64,000 nt of DNA from JASLCR01 sp964407405. Lineage in GTDB: Bacteria > Patescibacteriota > Saccharimonadia > Saccharimonadales > Saccharimonadaceae. Positions 34,639 through 41,702 of this stretch are shown here, one piece after another (position 1 is the first letter of the stretch; the number at the start of each line of letters is the position of its first letter). The stretch spans positions 186,001-250,000 of the forward strand of contig CAYOVH010000002.1 of assembly GCA_964407405.1 (NCBI GenBank), written 5' to 3'. The notes under the pieces were generated by a model. The model made no database searches. It was given only the letters and a program-made list of their open reading frames with translations, and had not been told where the DNA came from. A program made the position numbers and the translations under genes.

Positions 34639-35345
34639 TGAAACACAAGCTGCGACATATCGGGAAACGTCTGTCGCCAAAGCACATTGCCAGCCATCAA
34701 AATGCACGTAAGCTTATTGAATCTTTTGGTGCCGAGCACGGATTGGTGTATTTTGGTCATGTTTCGAGCAACGATGAATACCATATCGTACGCGGCTTGA
34801 CGACATCTACTAGCCACAGGGATCTACATTACTGCGTAGGTACGTACCAGACGTATGATGTGGCTTTTGTCGAGCGAAGCGATGATTTGTTGCATTCCGA
34901 CAAAACGATAAAGCAAAAACACCATTGGCACATCATGGAATTTGATCTAAAGACGACGGCAGAATTGCCCCACGTCTTTGTCGGGCCGCACGAGCACAAC
35001 GAATCATTTTATCTGGAGCTATTTACCAAATTTCCCGAGCTGAGAGCATTGCATCTTGGTAGCCTCGGGCCGTATGATCCGCGCTTTTTGGCCAACCATC
35101 GGGTATATGGATTGGCAGCACAAAGTATCGCTATCGAGAGGCTATTTCCGCCAGACATAGCAGCCACCATTACCAAGCATTTTGGCCGCCTGGCGATTGA
35201 GGTCAATCACAATTCGCTCTACATTTACAGTGAGCACCTCAAAGTATCGCATAGCTTGCTGGAAAGCATGCTCAAAAATGGCCTGTGGCTATGCCAACAC
35301 ATCGATACGGTGGCACCGCATCTTTATGAAGCAAAGCAAAATTAA
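34638..35345 (+). CDS. Hypothetical protein in the glucan operon
   Basis: 235 residues from a GTG overlapping the GH15 stop. Soluble, histidine-rich (12-15 His), no membrane segment. I recognise no family. Translational coupling to GH15 suggests a role with the alpha-glucan enzymes, but the sequence itself gives no catalytic motif I can name. Confidence 0.6.
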   Translation: MKHKLRHIGKRLSPKHIASHQNARKLIESFGAEHGLVYFGHVSSNDEYHIVRGLTTSTSHRDLHYCVGTYQTYDVAFVERSDDLLHSDKTIKQKHHWHIMEFDLKTTAELPHVFVGPHEHNESFYLELFTKFPELRALHLGSLGPYDPRFLANHRVYGLAAQSIAIERLFPPDIAATITKHFGRLAIEVNHNSLYIYSEHLKVSHSLLESMLKNGLWLCQHIDTVAPHLYEAKQN

Positions 35346-35385
35346 ACCCCCTATATACGGAGGTCTTAATAGAGGATAAATATAT

Positions 35386-35592
35386 TTAGCCTTTGCGGGC
35401 TTTTACTTCATTGCGACCGAGATTTTTCTTGGTCTCAACATAAAGTGCATGCTTGCGCGCAATCGGATCGTATTTTTTGAGGGAAAGTTTGTCAGTGGTA
35501 TTTTGCGTATTTTTCTTTGTGTAATACGTACGATGTCCGGTGAGCTGACTCACCAAACCAACCAACTTTCGCTTCGTGTTCTTCTTTGCCAT
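35386..35592 (-). CDS. rpmG: 50S ribosomal protein L33 (zinc-free form)
   Basis: 68 residues, slightly long. It has the family signature (YYTKKNTQNTTDKLSLKKYDP) and no cysteine where the zinc form has two CxxC pairs, so it is the C-minus paralogue type. The N-terminus MAKKNTKRKLVGLVS is typical. TGC-TATAAT lies about 45 bases upstream of the ATG. Confidence 0.93.
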   Translation of the reverse strand: MAKKNTKRKLVGLVSQLTGHRTYYTKKNTQNTTDKLSLKKYDPIARKHALYVETKKNLGRNEVKARKG

Positions 35593-35661
35593 AGTTCTCT
35601 CTTAAAATTATTATTGCAAACTTCTGCTAATTATAGCAAAAAAATACGTCGATGGCTAGGG

Positions 35662-35906
35662 TCAATTCGCAATCCAGTAGCGCCGCTTGTATTCCTCATC
35701 AGTTTGCCTAGTGTCTTCAAGCTTGCCGCCGAGCTTTTCGATCACGCTAGCGGAGGCAATGTTGTCGTTATCGCAAGTGACAAGCACCCTTTTGATATCA
35801 AGCTTATGTGCCTCGTCGAGACATAGCCGTAGCTTGCCAGAAATTTGCGTTTGAAATCTTCAACACGATCTTTGTGTTTGGGAGAAGGAATAATCAGTTT
35901 TATCAT
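35662..35906 (-). pseudogene. GNAT acetyltransferase remnant with internal deletion
   Basis: The first part (MIKLIIPSPKHKDRVEDFKR, from ATG 35906) matches the start of a GNAT protein. It then jumps, in a shifted frame, into the typical C-terminal GNAT strand and helix (KRVLVTCDNDNIASASVIEK, then LGGKLEDT and RYWIAN). The roughly 300 bases for the acetyl-CoA-binding core are absent and the frames do not match. It is a decayed gene in a 411-base gap between rpmG and the RidA gene. Confidence 0.8.
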
Positions 35907-36009
35907 AAATAACGGAACAATTTTACAAGTTTATTAGAATCAGTTTAACAGATAGTAACCGATGAACCAAGCTTCGCTAAAAACAGATAAGGCCTGATAT
36001 AATATGATT

Positions 36010-36384
36010 ATGAAAAAGCAACTCTCAACAGACAACGCACCAAAGGCAGAGCATATACTATCGCAAGGTATCGTTGTGGACAATACGGTTTATGTTGCTG
36101 GACAGATACACCAAAAGCCTAACGGTCAAATAGTTGAGGGTTCAGTCAAAGAAAAAGTAGAGCAAATAATGCAAAATATCTCTGCTATTTTGCACGAAGC
36201 GAACATAAGTCTAGACGATATTGTAAAAGTAGTCATCTATGTTACTGATATGGCGCAAATGCCAGAACTAAACGAAGTTTACCCAACATATTTCATAAAG
36301 CCGTTTCCCGTTCGTGAGGCGGTTGGCGTACAAGCGTTACCGCTCGGGGCGACTATTGAGATCAGCGTGGTTGCGGTTAAGTGA
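36010..36384 (+). CDS. RidA/YjgF-family enamine deaminase-like protein
   Basis: 124 residues. The trimeric RidA fold is shown by VVDNTVYVAGQIHQ, VKVVIYVTDMAQMPELNEVYPTYF and the C-terminal PVREAVGVQALPLGATIEISVVAV with the conserved Arg and Glu. RidA proteins hydrolyse reactive enamine/imine intermediates. TATAAT (extended, TGA) at 35998-36003 places the RNA start at the ATG 36010, so I prefer it to the ATG at 36004. Confidence 0.92.
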   Translation: MKKQLSTDNAPKAEHILSQGIVVDNTVYVAGQIHQKPNGQIVEGSVKEKVEQIMQNISAILHEANISLDDIVKVVIYVTDMAQMPELNEVYPTYFIKPFPVREAVGVQALPLGATIEISVVAVK

Positions 36385-36872
36385 AAATACAGATTGTAAA
36401 CGAGCAGGACGAGATTATCGGCGTAAAGGAACGCTCAGAAATTGATCATACAACCGATATCTACCGTGTATCTGCTCTCTGGCTTACTAATTCATTAGGG
36501 CAAGCCTTGCTTGCCAAACGAGCCATGACCAAAAGACATGATCCTGGTGTATGGGGTCCTGCCGTTGCAGGAACTATTGAAGAGGGCGAAACCTACGAGA
36601 GTAATATTTATAAAGAGGCGGAAGAAGAAATCGGTCTAACCGATGTAGAGTTTGCGAAAGGTAAGAAGATTTTGGTCAATGACGGACATCATTATTTTGC
36701 CCAATGGTTCTTCGGCGTTGCGACTCGAGAAATTGCAGATTTTTCACGACAAGTTGAGGAAGTGGACGAATTGGCGTGGGTTGATACTGAACAAATAAAG
36801 CAAGATATACAAGAAAACCCAGACAAATATATATCTGCTATGCCGATTATTGTTAGTGAGCTGAAAATATGA
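36381..36872 (+). CDS. Nudix hydrolase (IPP-isomerase-like subgroup)
   Basis: 163 residues from GTG 36381, overlapping the RidA stop. Nudix box GTIEEGE with KEAEEEIGL (Lys replaces the consensus Arg). The start QIVNEQDEIIGVKERSEID and RVSALWLTNSLGQALLAKRA are typical of the IDI-like Nudix group. Real isomerase activity is doubtful without the Cys motif. Co-translated with the genes on both sides. Confidence 0.88.
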   Translation: MKIQIVNEQDEIIGVKERSEIDHTTDIYRVSALWLTNSLGQALLAKRAMTKRHDPGVWGPAVAGTIEEGETYESNIYKEAEEEIGLTDVEFAKGKKILVNDGHHYFAQWFFGVATREIADFSRQVEEVDELAWVDTEQIKQDIQENPDKYISAMPIIVSELKI

Positions 36873-37429
36873 CGGCCGTTTCCATAGAATACGCCCATAT
36901 CTATACCAACAACGAGATTGGCAAAGAGCATGAAGCTTCGCTAAGTCATTTGTCAGTTGTGAAACATAGACTGGAGAACCGCGCGCAAACATATAACTTA
37001 GTTATTTTGGTTGACGACTATTCCTTTCCCGACCCAACTTTTGATTATAATTTATTCGTCGAGTGGCTAAAGACGAAGGACCTAGCACCCGATTTTCTGT
37101 ACCGAGAGTCGCAGCTAATTCCGGTGTGTGACGATGTACTGGCACTACTTGAGAATAAGAAGCTTAAAGACAGTATCGTCGCTTACGTAAAGTCAAAGAA
37201 AAAGTACCCTTGTTCGCTGTTCATTGCTGCTTGGTATTTGCTCCGACTTGGTGCGCTCGAGCATAGCAGTTTCGGTAAAGACATTGTTGCTGAAAGATTG
37301 CTAAATATATTGCCGCAAAGCTTCAAGCCGTTTGAAGATGACGGTCTAAAGATCATTGCTTCAACAAAATATGCGGACCTTGTAGACAAAATTGACTATG
37401 AGTTTATAGATGGTCGGCTTATCGCATAG
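36869..37429 (+). CDS. Hypothetical protein, third gene of RidA-Nudix operon
   Basis: 186 residues, soluble. The N-terminal region (IEYAHIYTNNEIGKEHEASL) and NLVILVDDYSFPDPTFDY look like an alpha/beta domain, and the rest is helical. No family recognised. The start overlaps the Nudix stop by four bases. A bidirectional terminator follows. Confidence 0.6.
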   Translation: MTAVSIEYAHIYTNNEIGKEHEASLSHLSVVKHRLENRAQTYNLVILVDDYSFPDPTFDYNLFVEWLKTKDLAPDFLYRESQLIPVCDDVLALLENKKLKDSIVAYVKSKKKYPCSLFIAAWYLLRLGALEHSSFGKDIVAERLLNILPQSFKPFEDDGLKIIASTKYADLVDKIDYEFIDGRLIA

Positions 37430-37445
37430 CTTTCTCATAGAAAAA

Positions 37446-37471
37446 TCACCCCTGAAAGCAGCGGTGACTTT
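37446..37471. terminator. Bidirectional terminator between hypothetical gene and tRNA-Thr
   Basis: Stem TCACC/GGTGA with an inner CTG/CAG extension. T-run (TTTTTCT) on the minus strand and CTTTTCC on the plus strand. Confidence 0.75.
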
Positions 37472-37475
37472 TCCA

Positions 37476-37552
37476 TGGAGCCACGACTGGGATTCGAACC
37501 CAGGACCTCATCCTTACCATGGATGCACTCTAACCAACTGAGCTATCGCGGC
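37476..37552 (-). tRNA. tRNA-Thr(GGT)
   Basis: Acceptor GCCGCGA/TCGTGGC (one GU pair), anticodon stem CATCC/GGATG with loop ATGGTAA (anticodon GGT), T-loop TTCGAAT and encoded CCA. Confidence 0.95.
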
Positions 37553-37604
37553 ATTGACTACCTCGATAGATTGTATCACAAAGCGACTTGGGCGGACAAC
37601 GATC

Positions 37605-37871
37605 CTACTTGCGTGGAGATTGGCGCTTTTGTAGGCGTGAGATGATGAAAGCATCGGTCAGCGCCCACACGACAGCATTGCCGATAAATACCAATGCGGC
37701 AGTGGCCGACAGTAGCAAAAAGCTCTGGCCGAGACGGTAATTGACGAGATTTGTGAGGCCCGCTAGGATCAATACAGCTACTGCCAGTGTGAGATAAACA
37801 TGCTGTAGCTTGGCATGGCGGTCATTTGTCTTGTTCCATTGTTTGAGGGCATCGATAAATGCGGTGTACAT
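37605..37871 (-). CDS. Two-TM small membrane protein
   Basis: 88 residues with two hydrophobic helices at about 26-44 and 50-72 and a basic C-terminus (RLQKRQSPRK). It has an AAGGAG ribosome-binding site and an extended -10 (TGA-TATAAT) about 30 bases upstream. No family recognised. It sits between tRNA genes and looks like host sequence. Confidence 0.6.
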   Translation of the reverse strand: MYTAFIDALKQWNKTNDRHAKLQHVYLTLAVAVLILAGLTNLVNYRLGQSFLLLSATAALVFIGNAVVWALTDAFIISRLQKRQSPRK

Positions 37872-37996
37872 TTGGTAAAACTCCTTTATGTTTTCATTAT
37901 ATCATCTTTATTAATAATATGCAAGTTTATAAATTGCCGCTGTCCATCAATACTAAAATGCCGCCCTAACAGACGACATTTTATAAAATACTTTCT

Positions 37997-38081
37997 TGGT
38001 GCCGGAAGTAGGACTCGAACCTACGAAGGCTTACGCCGGGAGATTTACAGTCTCCTGTGATTGCCGCTACACGATTCCGGC
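37997..38081 (-). tRNA. tRNA-Tyr(GTA)
   Basis: 85-nucleotide class II tRNA with a long variable arm. Acceptor GCCGGAA/TTCCGGC, anticodon stem GGAGA/TCTCC with loop CTGTAAA (anticodon GTA), encoded CCA. Confidence 0.95.
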
Positions 38082-38093
38082 GTAGCTATATAA

Positions 38094-38170
38094 TGGAGCC
38101 GCTTCAGGGACTCGAACCCAGGACCTGCTGTTTACAAAACAGCTGCTCTAACCAACTGAGCTAAAGCGGC
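38094..38170 (-). tRNA. tRNA-Thr(TGT)
   Basis: Acceptor GCCGCTT/AAGCGGC, anticodon loop containing TGT between CTG-rich stems, T-loop TTCGAGT, encoded CCA. It is the last host gene before the prophage. Confidence 0.94.
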
Positions 38171-38314
38171 GTACAGTTTATTAGTTTACTGTATACTGCC
38201 TCTGTTGGCAAGCATAAAACAATGTGTTTTACGATAAGTCCTAATTATTCTAGTTCGAGTCGTTACAAGAGTTGTATTGACTTACACTAATGATAGCAAA
38301 CTATTATGGTTATG

Positions 38315-39184
38315 TCAATAGGTAGGCACTAGATTTGGTGTAGATTTATCGTATTGGGCCTTTAAATAATCATTCGTGAAGTGGGCATATATTAAGGTTG
38401 TATTAATATTTGAATGACCAAGAATTTTCTGAACATCTTGTATACTTGCGCCATTCATGAGTAGATTTGTTCCACAAGTATGCCTCAGCGTATGCGGGCT
38501 AATAGCCTTTGGTATATTTGATCTGGTAGCTATCTCTTTTATTACCCTCCATAGATATTGGCGCGAGAGCTTCTTCCCAGTCTTACCACAGACCAAATAC
38601 TCTGGATCAAACGAAAGAGTTGAATGGTAGTCTTGGAGAGCATAATCTGCATCTGAGGCAATGAAGGTAATCCTCGATTTTCTCCCTTTTCCTTTCCTAA
38701 CTATTATTGAACGGTCAAATATATCCTCTGTCTTAATGTTTGCAAGTTCTGAAATTCTGACCCCACTTCTCGTAAGAGTTAGAAATACTGCAAGTTCTCT
38801 CTTATCCTTACATGCAGCAATCATAGTTTTTTGCTCCTCTATGGTAAGAAAATTTGCCTCACTATCTTCAATAAAAGGTAGATCAATGCTTTCAGGACGT
38901 ATATCTGTCATATTTTTTGCATACAGAGTGGCTATCATGCTTCTAATCGGGGATAGCTTATTATAAAAAGTTTTAGTAGCGTAGTTGAACTGTTGCAGAT
39001 GTAGTGCATACTCATCAACCAATTGTGGCGTGAGACATTCTATAGGAATATCTCCAGTATAGTCCAAGAATATGTATAAAGTTGATCTGTATGTATCAAT
39101 AGTTAATTTTGCTCTATTTTTTCTCACAGCCAAATAGTTCAGAAATACCTCTATTGCTTGAGATAGATATATCTCATTAGTCAT
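38315..39184 (-). CDS. Tyrosine recombinase / integrase
   Basis: About 289 residues from ATG 39184 with an AGGAG site. SAM-like N-terminal domain (about 5-90), then the catalytic domain with Arg (LTRSGVRISELANI), Lys (RKGKGRKSRI), HxxR (SPHTLRHTCGTNL), His (LGHSNINTT) and the nucleophilic Tyr (LIYAHFTNDYL). All catalytic residues are intact. It is the expected integrase. It is also the only recombinase visible for the invertible fibre segment 2.1 kb away, whose repeat looks like a tyrosine-recombinase site. The gene has XerC/XerD-like size. Confidence 0.95.
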   Translation of the reverse strand: MTNEIYLSQAIEVFLNYLAVRKNRAKLTIDTYRSTLYIFLDYTGDIPIECLTPQLVDEYALHLQQFNYATKTFYNKLSPIRSMIATLYAKNMTDIRPESIDLPFIEDSEANFLTIEEQKTMIAACKDKRELAVFLTLTRSGVRISELANIKTEDIFDRSIIVRKGKGRKSRITFIASDADYALQDYHSTLSFDPEYLVCGKTGKKLSRQYLWRVIKEIATRSNIPKAISPHTLRHTCGTNLLMNGASIQDVQKILGHSNINTTLIYAHFTNDYLKAQYDKSTPNLVPTY

Positions 39185-39559
39185 ATAAAAAACACTCCTC
39201 TCTACCCTCACTAAAAAACGTTAATAATTCAGTGTAGGAATTTGGAGTGCCCGTAGGCTTTGCCTAGGAGTCTTGCTAATCGCCGCCTACAGCACGATTA
39301 CTTGGGAGTCCAAATGCAAAATATAATTCATGTGTACTCTTATTATATTCCAAATCCACATTTTGTATATGTTTATTTTTAGACACAACTATCTCCCTGA
39401 ATAGTACCAGAGTCAATAGATAAACCACAGCTTGTTAGTCACGTCTTTCTTAGCCGACCTTGCATTTCTTATTACGTCTTTGTTGATAGGTGATCGTACA
39501 ACACCAGAAATACTAGCGATCTTTTACCCCACAGCTAAGTATCACTATCTTCTCTTTCT

Positions 39560-39592
39560 ACCCTCCTGCGTACATCAGGTCGGAGGGCTTTT
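39560..39592 (+). terminator. Plus-strand intrinsic terminator
   Basis: CCCTCC/GGAGGG stem with inner CTG/CAG pairing, followed by CTTTT. No gene is clearly upstream of it on this strand, so it may end a short unrecognised RNA or only insulate the integrase region. Confidence 0.55.
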
Positions 39593-39689
39593 GAATAGTT
39601 GCCCTCAGAACTATCTACGCATGAGAAGAGACCTATTGACACATAGGTAGCGCAAACTGTAGTTATTTGTGAAAAAGTGAGACGAAACA

Positions 39690-39721
39690 GAAAATCCCTT
39701 ACCCGTAATGGGACAAGGGAG
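39690..39721 (-). terminator. Terminator behind the lysis module
   Basis: Minus-strand stem CCCTTgtCCC/GGGtaAGGG followed by ATTTTCTGTTT. Confidence 0.75.
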
Positions 39722-39785
39722 TTATTTCTGGTCTCCCTATACAGGGAGCGTCAATTCAGATTTTGATATTTAAATTATAGCAAAT

Positions 39786-39992
39786 CTAAGCATCAGAGTC
39801 AAGAGGCTCTTTGTTATCAATCGGTGTATTGAGTGCCGCCATTGTATTTATGACAGTCACTTCTCCGCCCCATAGTGCTACTTCAAGCTCGCCAATATAG
39901 CCCTTTGCTCTTAGGTAGATGATGACTGGCGTGCCAAGCGCTGTAAATATATAGAGCGCTGCGCGTAGTTTTGACGGGATGTTTAGTTTCAT
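39786..39992 (-). CDS. Holin-like small membrane protein
   Basis: 68 residues. Basic start (MKLNIPSKLRAALY), hydrophobic helix at about 10-27, a second weaker one at about 34-54 and an acidic tail. The size, two-helix shape and position directly behind the endolysin fit a phage holin that permeabilises the membrane. Family assignment is by shape and context only. Confidence 0.65.
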   Translation of the reverse strand: MKLNIPSKLRAALYIFTALGTPVIIYLRAKGYIGELEVALWGGEVTVINTMAALNTPIDNKEPLDSDA

Positions 39993-40001
39993 AATATCCT
40001 C

Positions 40002-40847
40002 CTATTTCACCATTACTTTTTGGCCAGGCTTCAACTTCTTGTTGAAGTCCTTCCAGTCTTTTGAACCATTTAATTTTGCTATTGCGACCCACCGATCGGG
40101 ACTTCCGGCATCTTTAAATCCAGCAGCCTGAGCAATATTAGATAGCCCCCAGCCTGCCTTTACCGTGACGTAGACTTTCTTAGCAGCTGTAGCGGTTTTA
40201 TTATCGCCAGGATTGATCCACCAACCAGGCACACCTTTATTGCGAGTAATGTTTCGCATACCATTTGCTTGGCTAAACGTGTAATAGGTGCCTGCTGGAA
40301 CGGTGCTGTTGCTGTGCTTGCCAGCTTTTGCATCGGCGGAGTTTACATACCCCTTGATTGATTTGACTACTTTATAGTCGCCAGTAGTCGGTTTTGGGGC
40401 TGGTTTTGGAGCAGCAACTTTCTTAACGATCTGCTTGCTTCCGACATATTCACTCCATCCGAGCAACTTTAGATCATATGACCAGCCCTTCTGAAGCTTT
40501 TTGGTGAGGTCTGAGAGGCTAGAGAATGTCAGCTTATCCGCATATGGTTTATGGGTGTTTGGGCTTGTATACGCTGTGCCGCTGCCGTCACTGTTTAGTT
40601 TTGCCCATAGTACGTGTCCCATGCCTTTATATCCTGAATACCATAGAAGGACCCATACGCCATTTGGGACTGCATCTGTATGCCTTCCTTTTACTCGATT
40701 CCAGCCATCTGCAGCAGTGTTGTACTGGTAGAACACATCGACAGATTGCTCTACATATGCCATGCACCAGCCAAGCCAGTCGCTCAAGACTTTGTCTCCC
40801 TGTTTGATGTATGGATCGAAGTTTGGTGTTGTTACTTGTTTATACAT
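40002..40847 (-). CDS. Endolysin: CHAP-like peptidase, SH3-like and LysM domains
   Basis: 281 residues in three parts. Residues 1-130 look like a CHAP cysteine amidase/peptidase (WLGWCMAYVEQ with the Cys nucleophile; GMGHVLWAKL with the His). Residues about 150-220 form an SH3-like cell-wall-binding domain. Residues about 225-281 form a LysM-like module (YVTVKAGWGLSNIAQAAGF to LKPGQKVMV). There is no signal peptide, so a holin is needed for export. It lies between two small membrane proteins and is driven from the promoter at 41.2 kb. Confidence 0.85.
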   Translation of the reverse strand: MYKQVTTPNFDPYIKQGDKVLSDWLGWCMAYVEQSVDVFYQYNTAADGWNRVKGRHTDAVPNGVWVLLWYSGYKGMGHVLWAKLNSDGSGTAYTSPNTHKPYADKLTFSSLSDLTKKLQKGWSYDLKLLGWSEYVGSKQIVKKVAAPKPAPKPTTGDYKVVKSIKGYVNSADAKAGKHSNSTVPAGTYYTFSQANGMRNITRNKGVPGWWINPGDNKTATAAKKVYVTVKAGWGLSNIAQAAGFKDAGSPDRWVAIAKLNGSKDWKDFNKKLKPGQKVMVK

Positions 40848-40855
40848 AATGGCTC

Positions 40856-41146
40856 CTAATTTAGACGTTCTTTTATTTCGACTAGTGTGGCGTCGATTGA
40901 TTTGAGCTGAGTTTGGATCTCAGTAAATTTTACTTGGTTGGTGGTGCTCTCGCTTTTCAGCCGTCCAATGTCTTGGGTATTTGTCGTTGTATGTTCTTCG
41001 ATGCTTCTGGTGCGGTTGTCCATGCCTGCTACCCAGGTTGTACCGGTAACAAGTGCTCCGGCCACCATGATGAGAAATGCAACGGAAAATGTCACGCCGG
41101 TATTTTGGCTGATAGTAATTGTCTTGTTAGTACGGTTTATTTCCAC
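40856..41146 (-). CDS. Single-TM coiled-coil lysis accessory protein (XhlA-like)
   Basis: 96 residues from GTG 41146 with GAGGG upstream. One TM at about 19-42 is followed by a long predicted coiled coil (NTQDIGRLKSESTTNQVKFTEIQTQL). This matches holin-associated or XhlA-type proteins in phage lysis cassettes. It is the first gene after the promoter at 41213-41241. Confidence 0.65.
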   Translation of the reverse strand: MEINRTNKTITISQNTGVTFSVAFLIMVAGALVTGTTWVAGMDNRTRSIEEHTTTNTQDIGRLKSESTTNQVKFTEIQTQLKSIDATLVEIKERLN

Positions 41147-41212
41147 TAGTTAGACCCTCGTTCTACTCTCATTTTCCGTGGTAACCGCCCGCGTTGCGTG
41201 TAAGTAATGTAT

Positions 41213-41241
41213 ATTATACCGCTTATTCTTTGCTTTGGCAA
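41213..41241 (-). promoter_or_regulatory. Promoter of the lysis module
   Basis: -35 TTGCCA (41236-41241), exactly 17 bases, -10 TATAAT (41213-41218) followed by a GC-rich leader of about 60 nucleotides. It lies outside the invertible segment, so lysis genes should be transcribed in either orientation. Confidence 0.85.
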
Positions 41242-41278
41242 ATTAACTATGAGTGGTTATTCGGTGAGATGCTATGGT

Positions 41279-41310
41279 TATCTCTATGTATTATTATGGA
41301 GAGTCTGAAA
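41279..41310 (-). repeat. Recurrent phage leader element, copy 8
   Basis: Minus strand reads TTTCAGACTCTCC, ATAATAATACAT, AGAGAT. Stem CTCT/AGAG. It lies between the invertible fibre segment and the lysis promoter and resembles copy 6 most. Confidence 0.7.
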
Positions 41311-41331
41311 TTGTCTTTTGCGACGACCATT

Positions 41332-41364
41332 CGTCGGATAAGCTAGATTTTACGACGTTCGGCT
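41332..41364 (+). repeat. Inverted repeat, left copy, of the invertible segment
   Basis: 33 bases identical, except T at 41339, to the reverse complement of 42074-42106. It encodes SDKLDFTTFG in frame with the silent fibre end. Inside is a dyad: 11-base arms TCGTCGGATAA and TTTTACGACGT around the six-base spacer GCTAGA; eight of eleven arm positions are symmetrical. Confidence 0.95.
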
Positions 41365-41693
41365 TTGGTAACTACTCACTCTCCGAAGTGGACACCAAAT
41401 TTACGTGGATTAACGACAAGACAATCTTCGCAAAGACGGTCAATGTGGGAGCTATGCCAAACAGTACAACAAAGAGCGTTGCGCACGGTATTACTGGTCT
41501 AGAATATGTCGTATGGCTTGAGGGTAGAGCTAGCAACAGCAGTGGAGTATTTATTGCTTTGAACTTTGCAAATGGCGTAGGCCCTTCTTCTAGCATCGGA
41601 CTCACATTGAACGGTGCAAATATTCAGATATTAGCTGGGGCGAATCAATCATCCTTTTCTGGCTACGTGACAGTTTATTATACGAAAATCTAG
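41332..41693 (+). pseudogene. Silent alternative tail-fibre C-terminus (no start of its own)
   Basis: About 119 codons beginning within the left repeat. After SDKLDFTTFG comes a beta-rich domain with NVGAMPNSTTKSVAHGITG and the end GYVTVYYTKI, typical of receptor-binding tips of fibres in Gram-positive phages. An in-frame ATG at 41274 exists, but it falls in a minus-strand leader element, has no ribosome-binding site and encodes an unrelated N-terminus. So this is a stored cassette, expressed only after inversion. Confidence 0.85.
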
Positions 41694-41702
41694 CAGTTCA
41701 AA

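Larger units (their letters stand above)
39185..39785. other. 600-base gene-free region with inverted repeats (regulatory/att candidate)
   Basis: No credible gene. At 39240-39325 there is a dyad with ATTTGGA...TCCAAAT arms enclosing further small hairpins, upstream of the integrase. At 39560-39592 there is a plus-strand terminator. At 39690-39721 lies the lysis-module terminator. The direct repeat ACGTCTTT occurs at about 39440 and 39476. This is a natural place for attP or integrase control sites, but I could not identify a core. Confidence 0.4.

Noticed and set aside
35449..35826. Plus-strand frame across rpmG and the GNAT remnant
   Set aside because: It runs antisense to rpmG and the pseudogene, has no ribosome-binding site and no protein-like composition.
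38245..38275. GTTCGAGTC resembling a tRNA T-loop near the integrase
   Set aside because: The flanking bases do not form a T-stem (TCTAG against CGTTA) and no acceptor follows, so it is not a tRNA fragment.
39432..39650. Plus-strand 72-residue frame in the gap behind the integrase
   Set aside because: It contains the terminator hairpin within the frame, lacks a ribosome-binding site and does not look like a protein.
41274..41693. Independent plus-strand gene starting at ATG 41274
   Set aside because: The ATG lies in a leader element that belongs to the minus strand, has no ribosome-binding site, and the first 20 residues are unrelated to fibre proteins. Only the part from the repeat onward is coding material, as a silent cassette.
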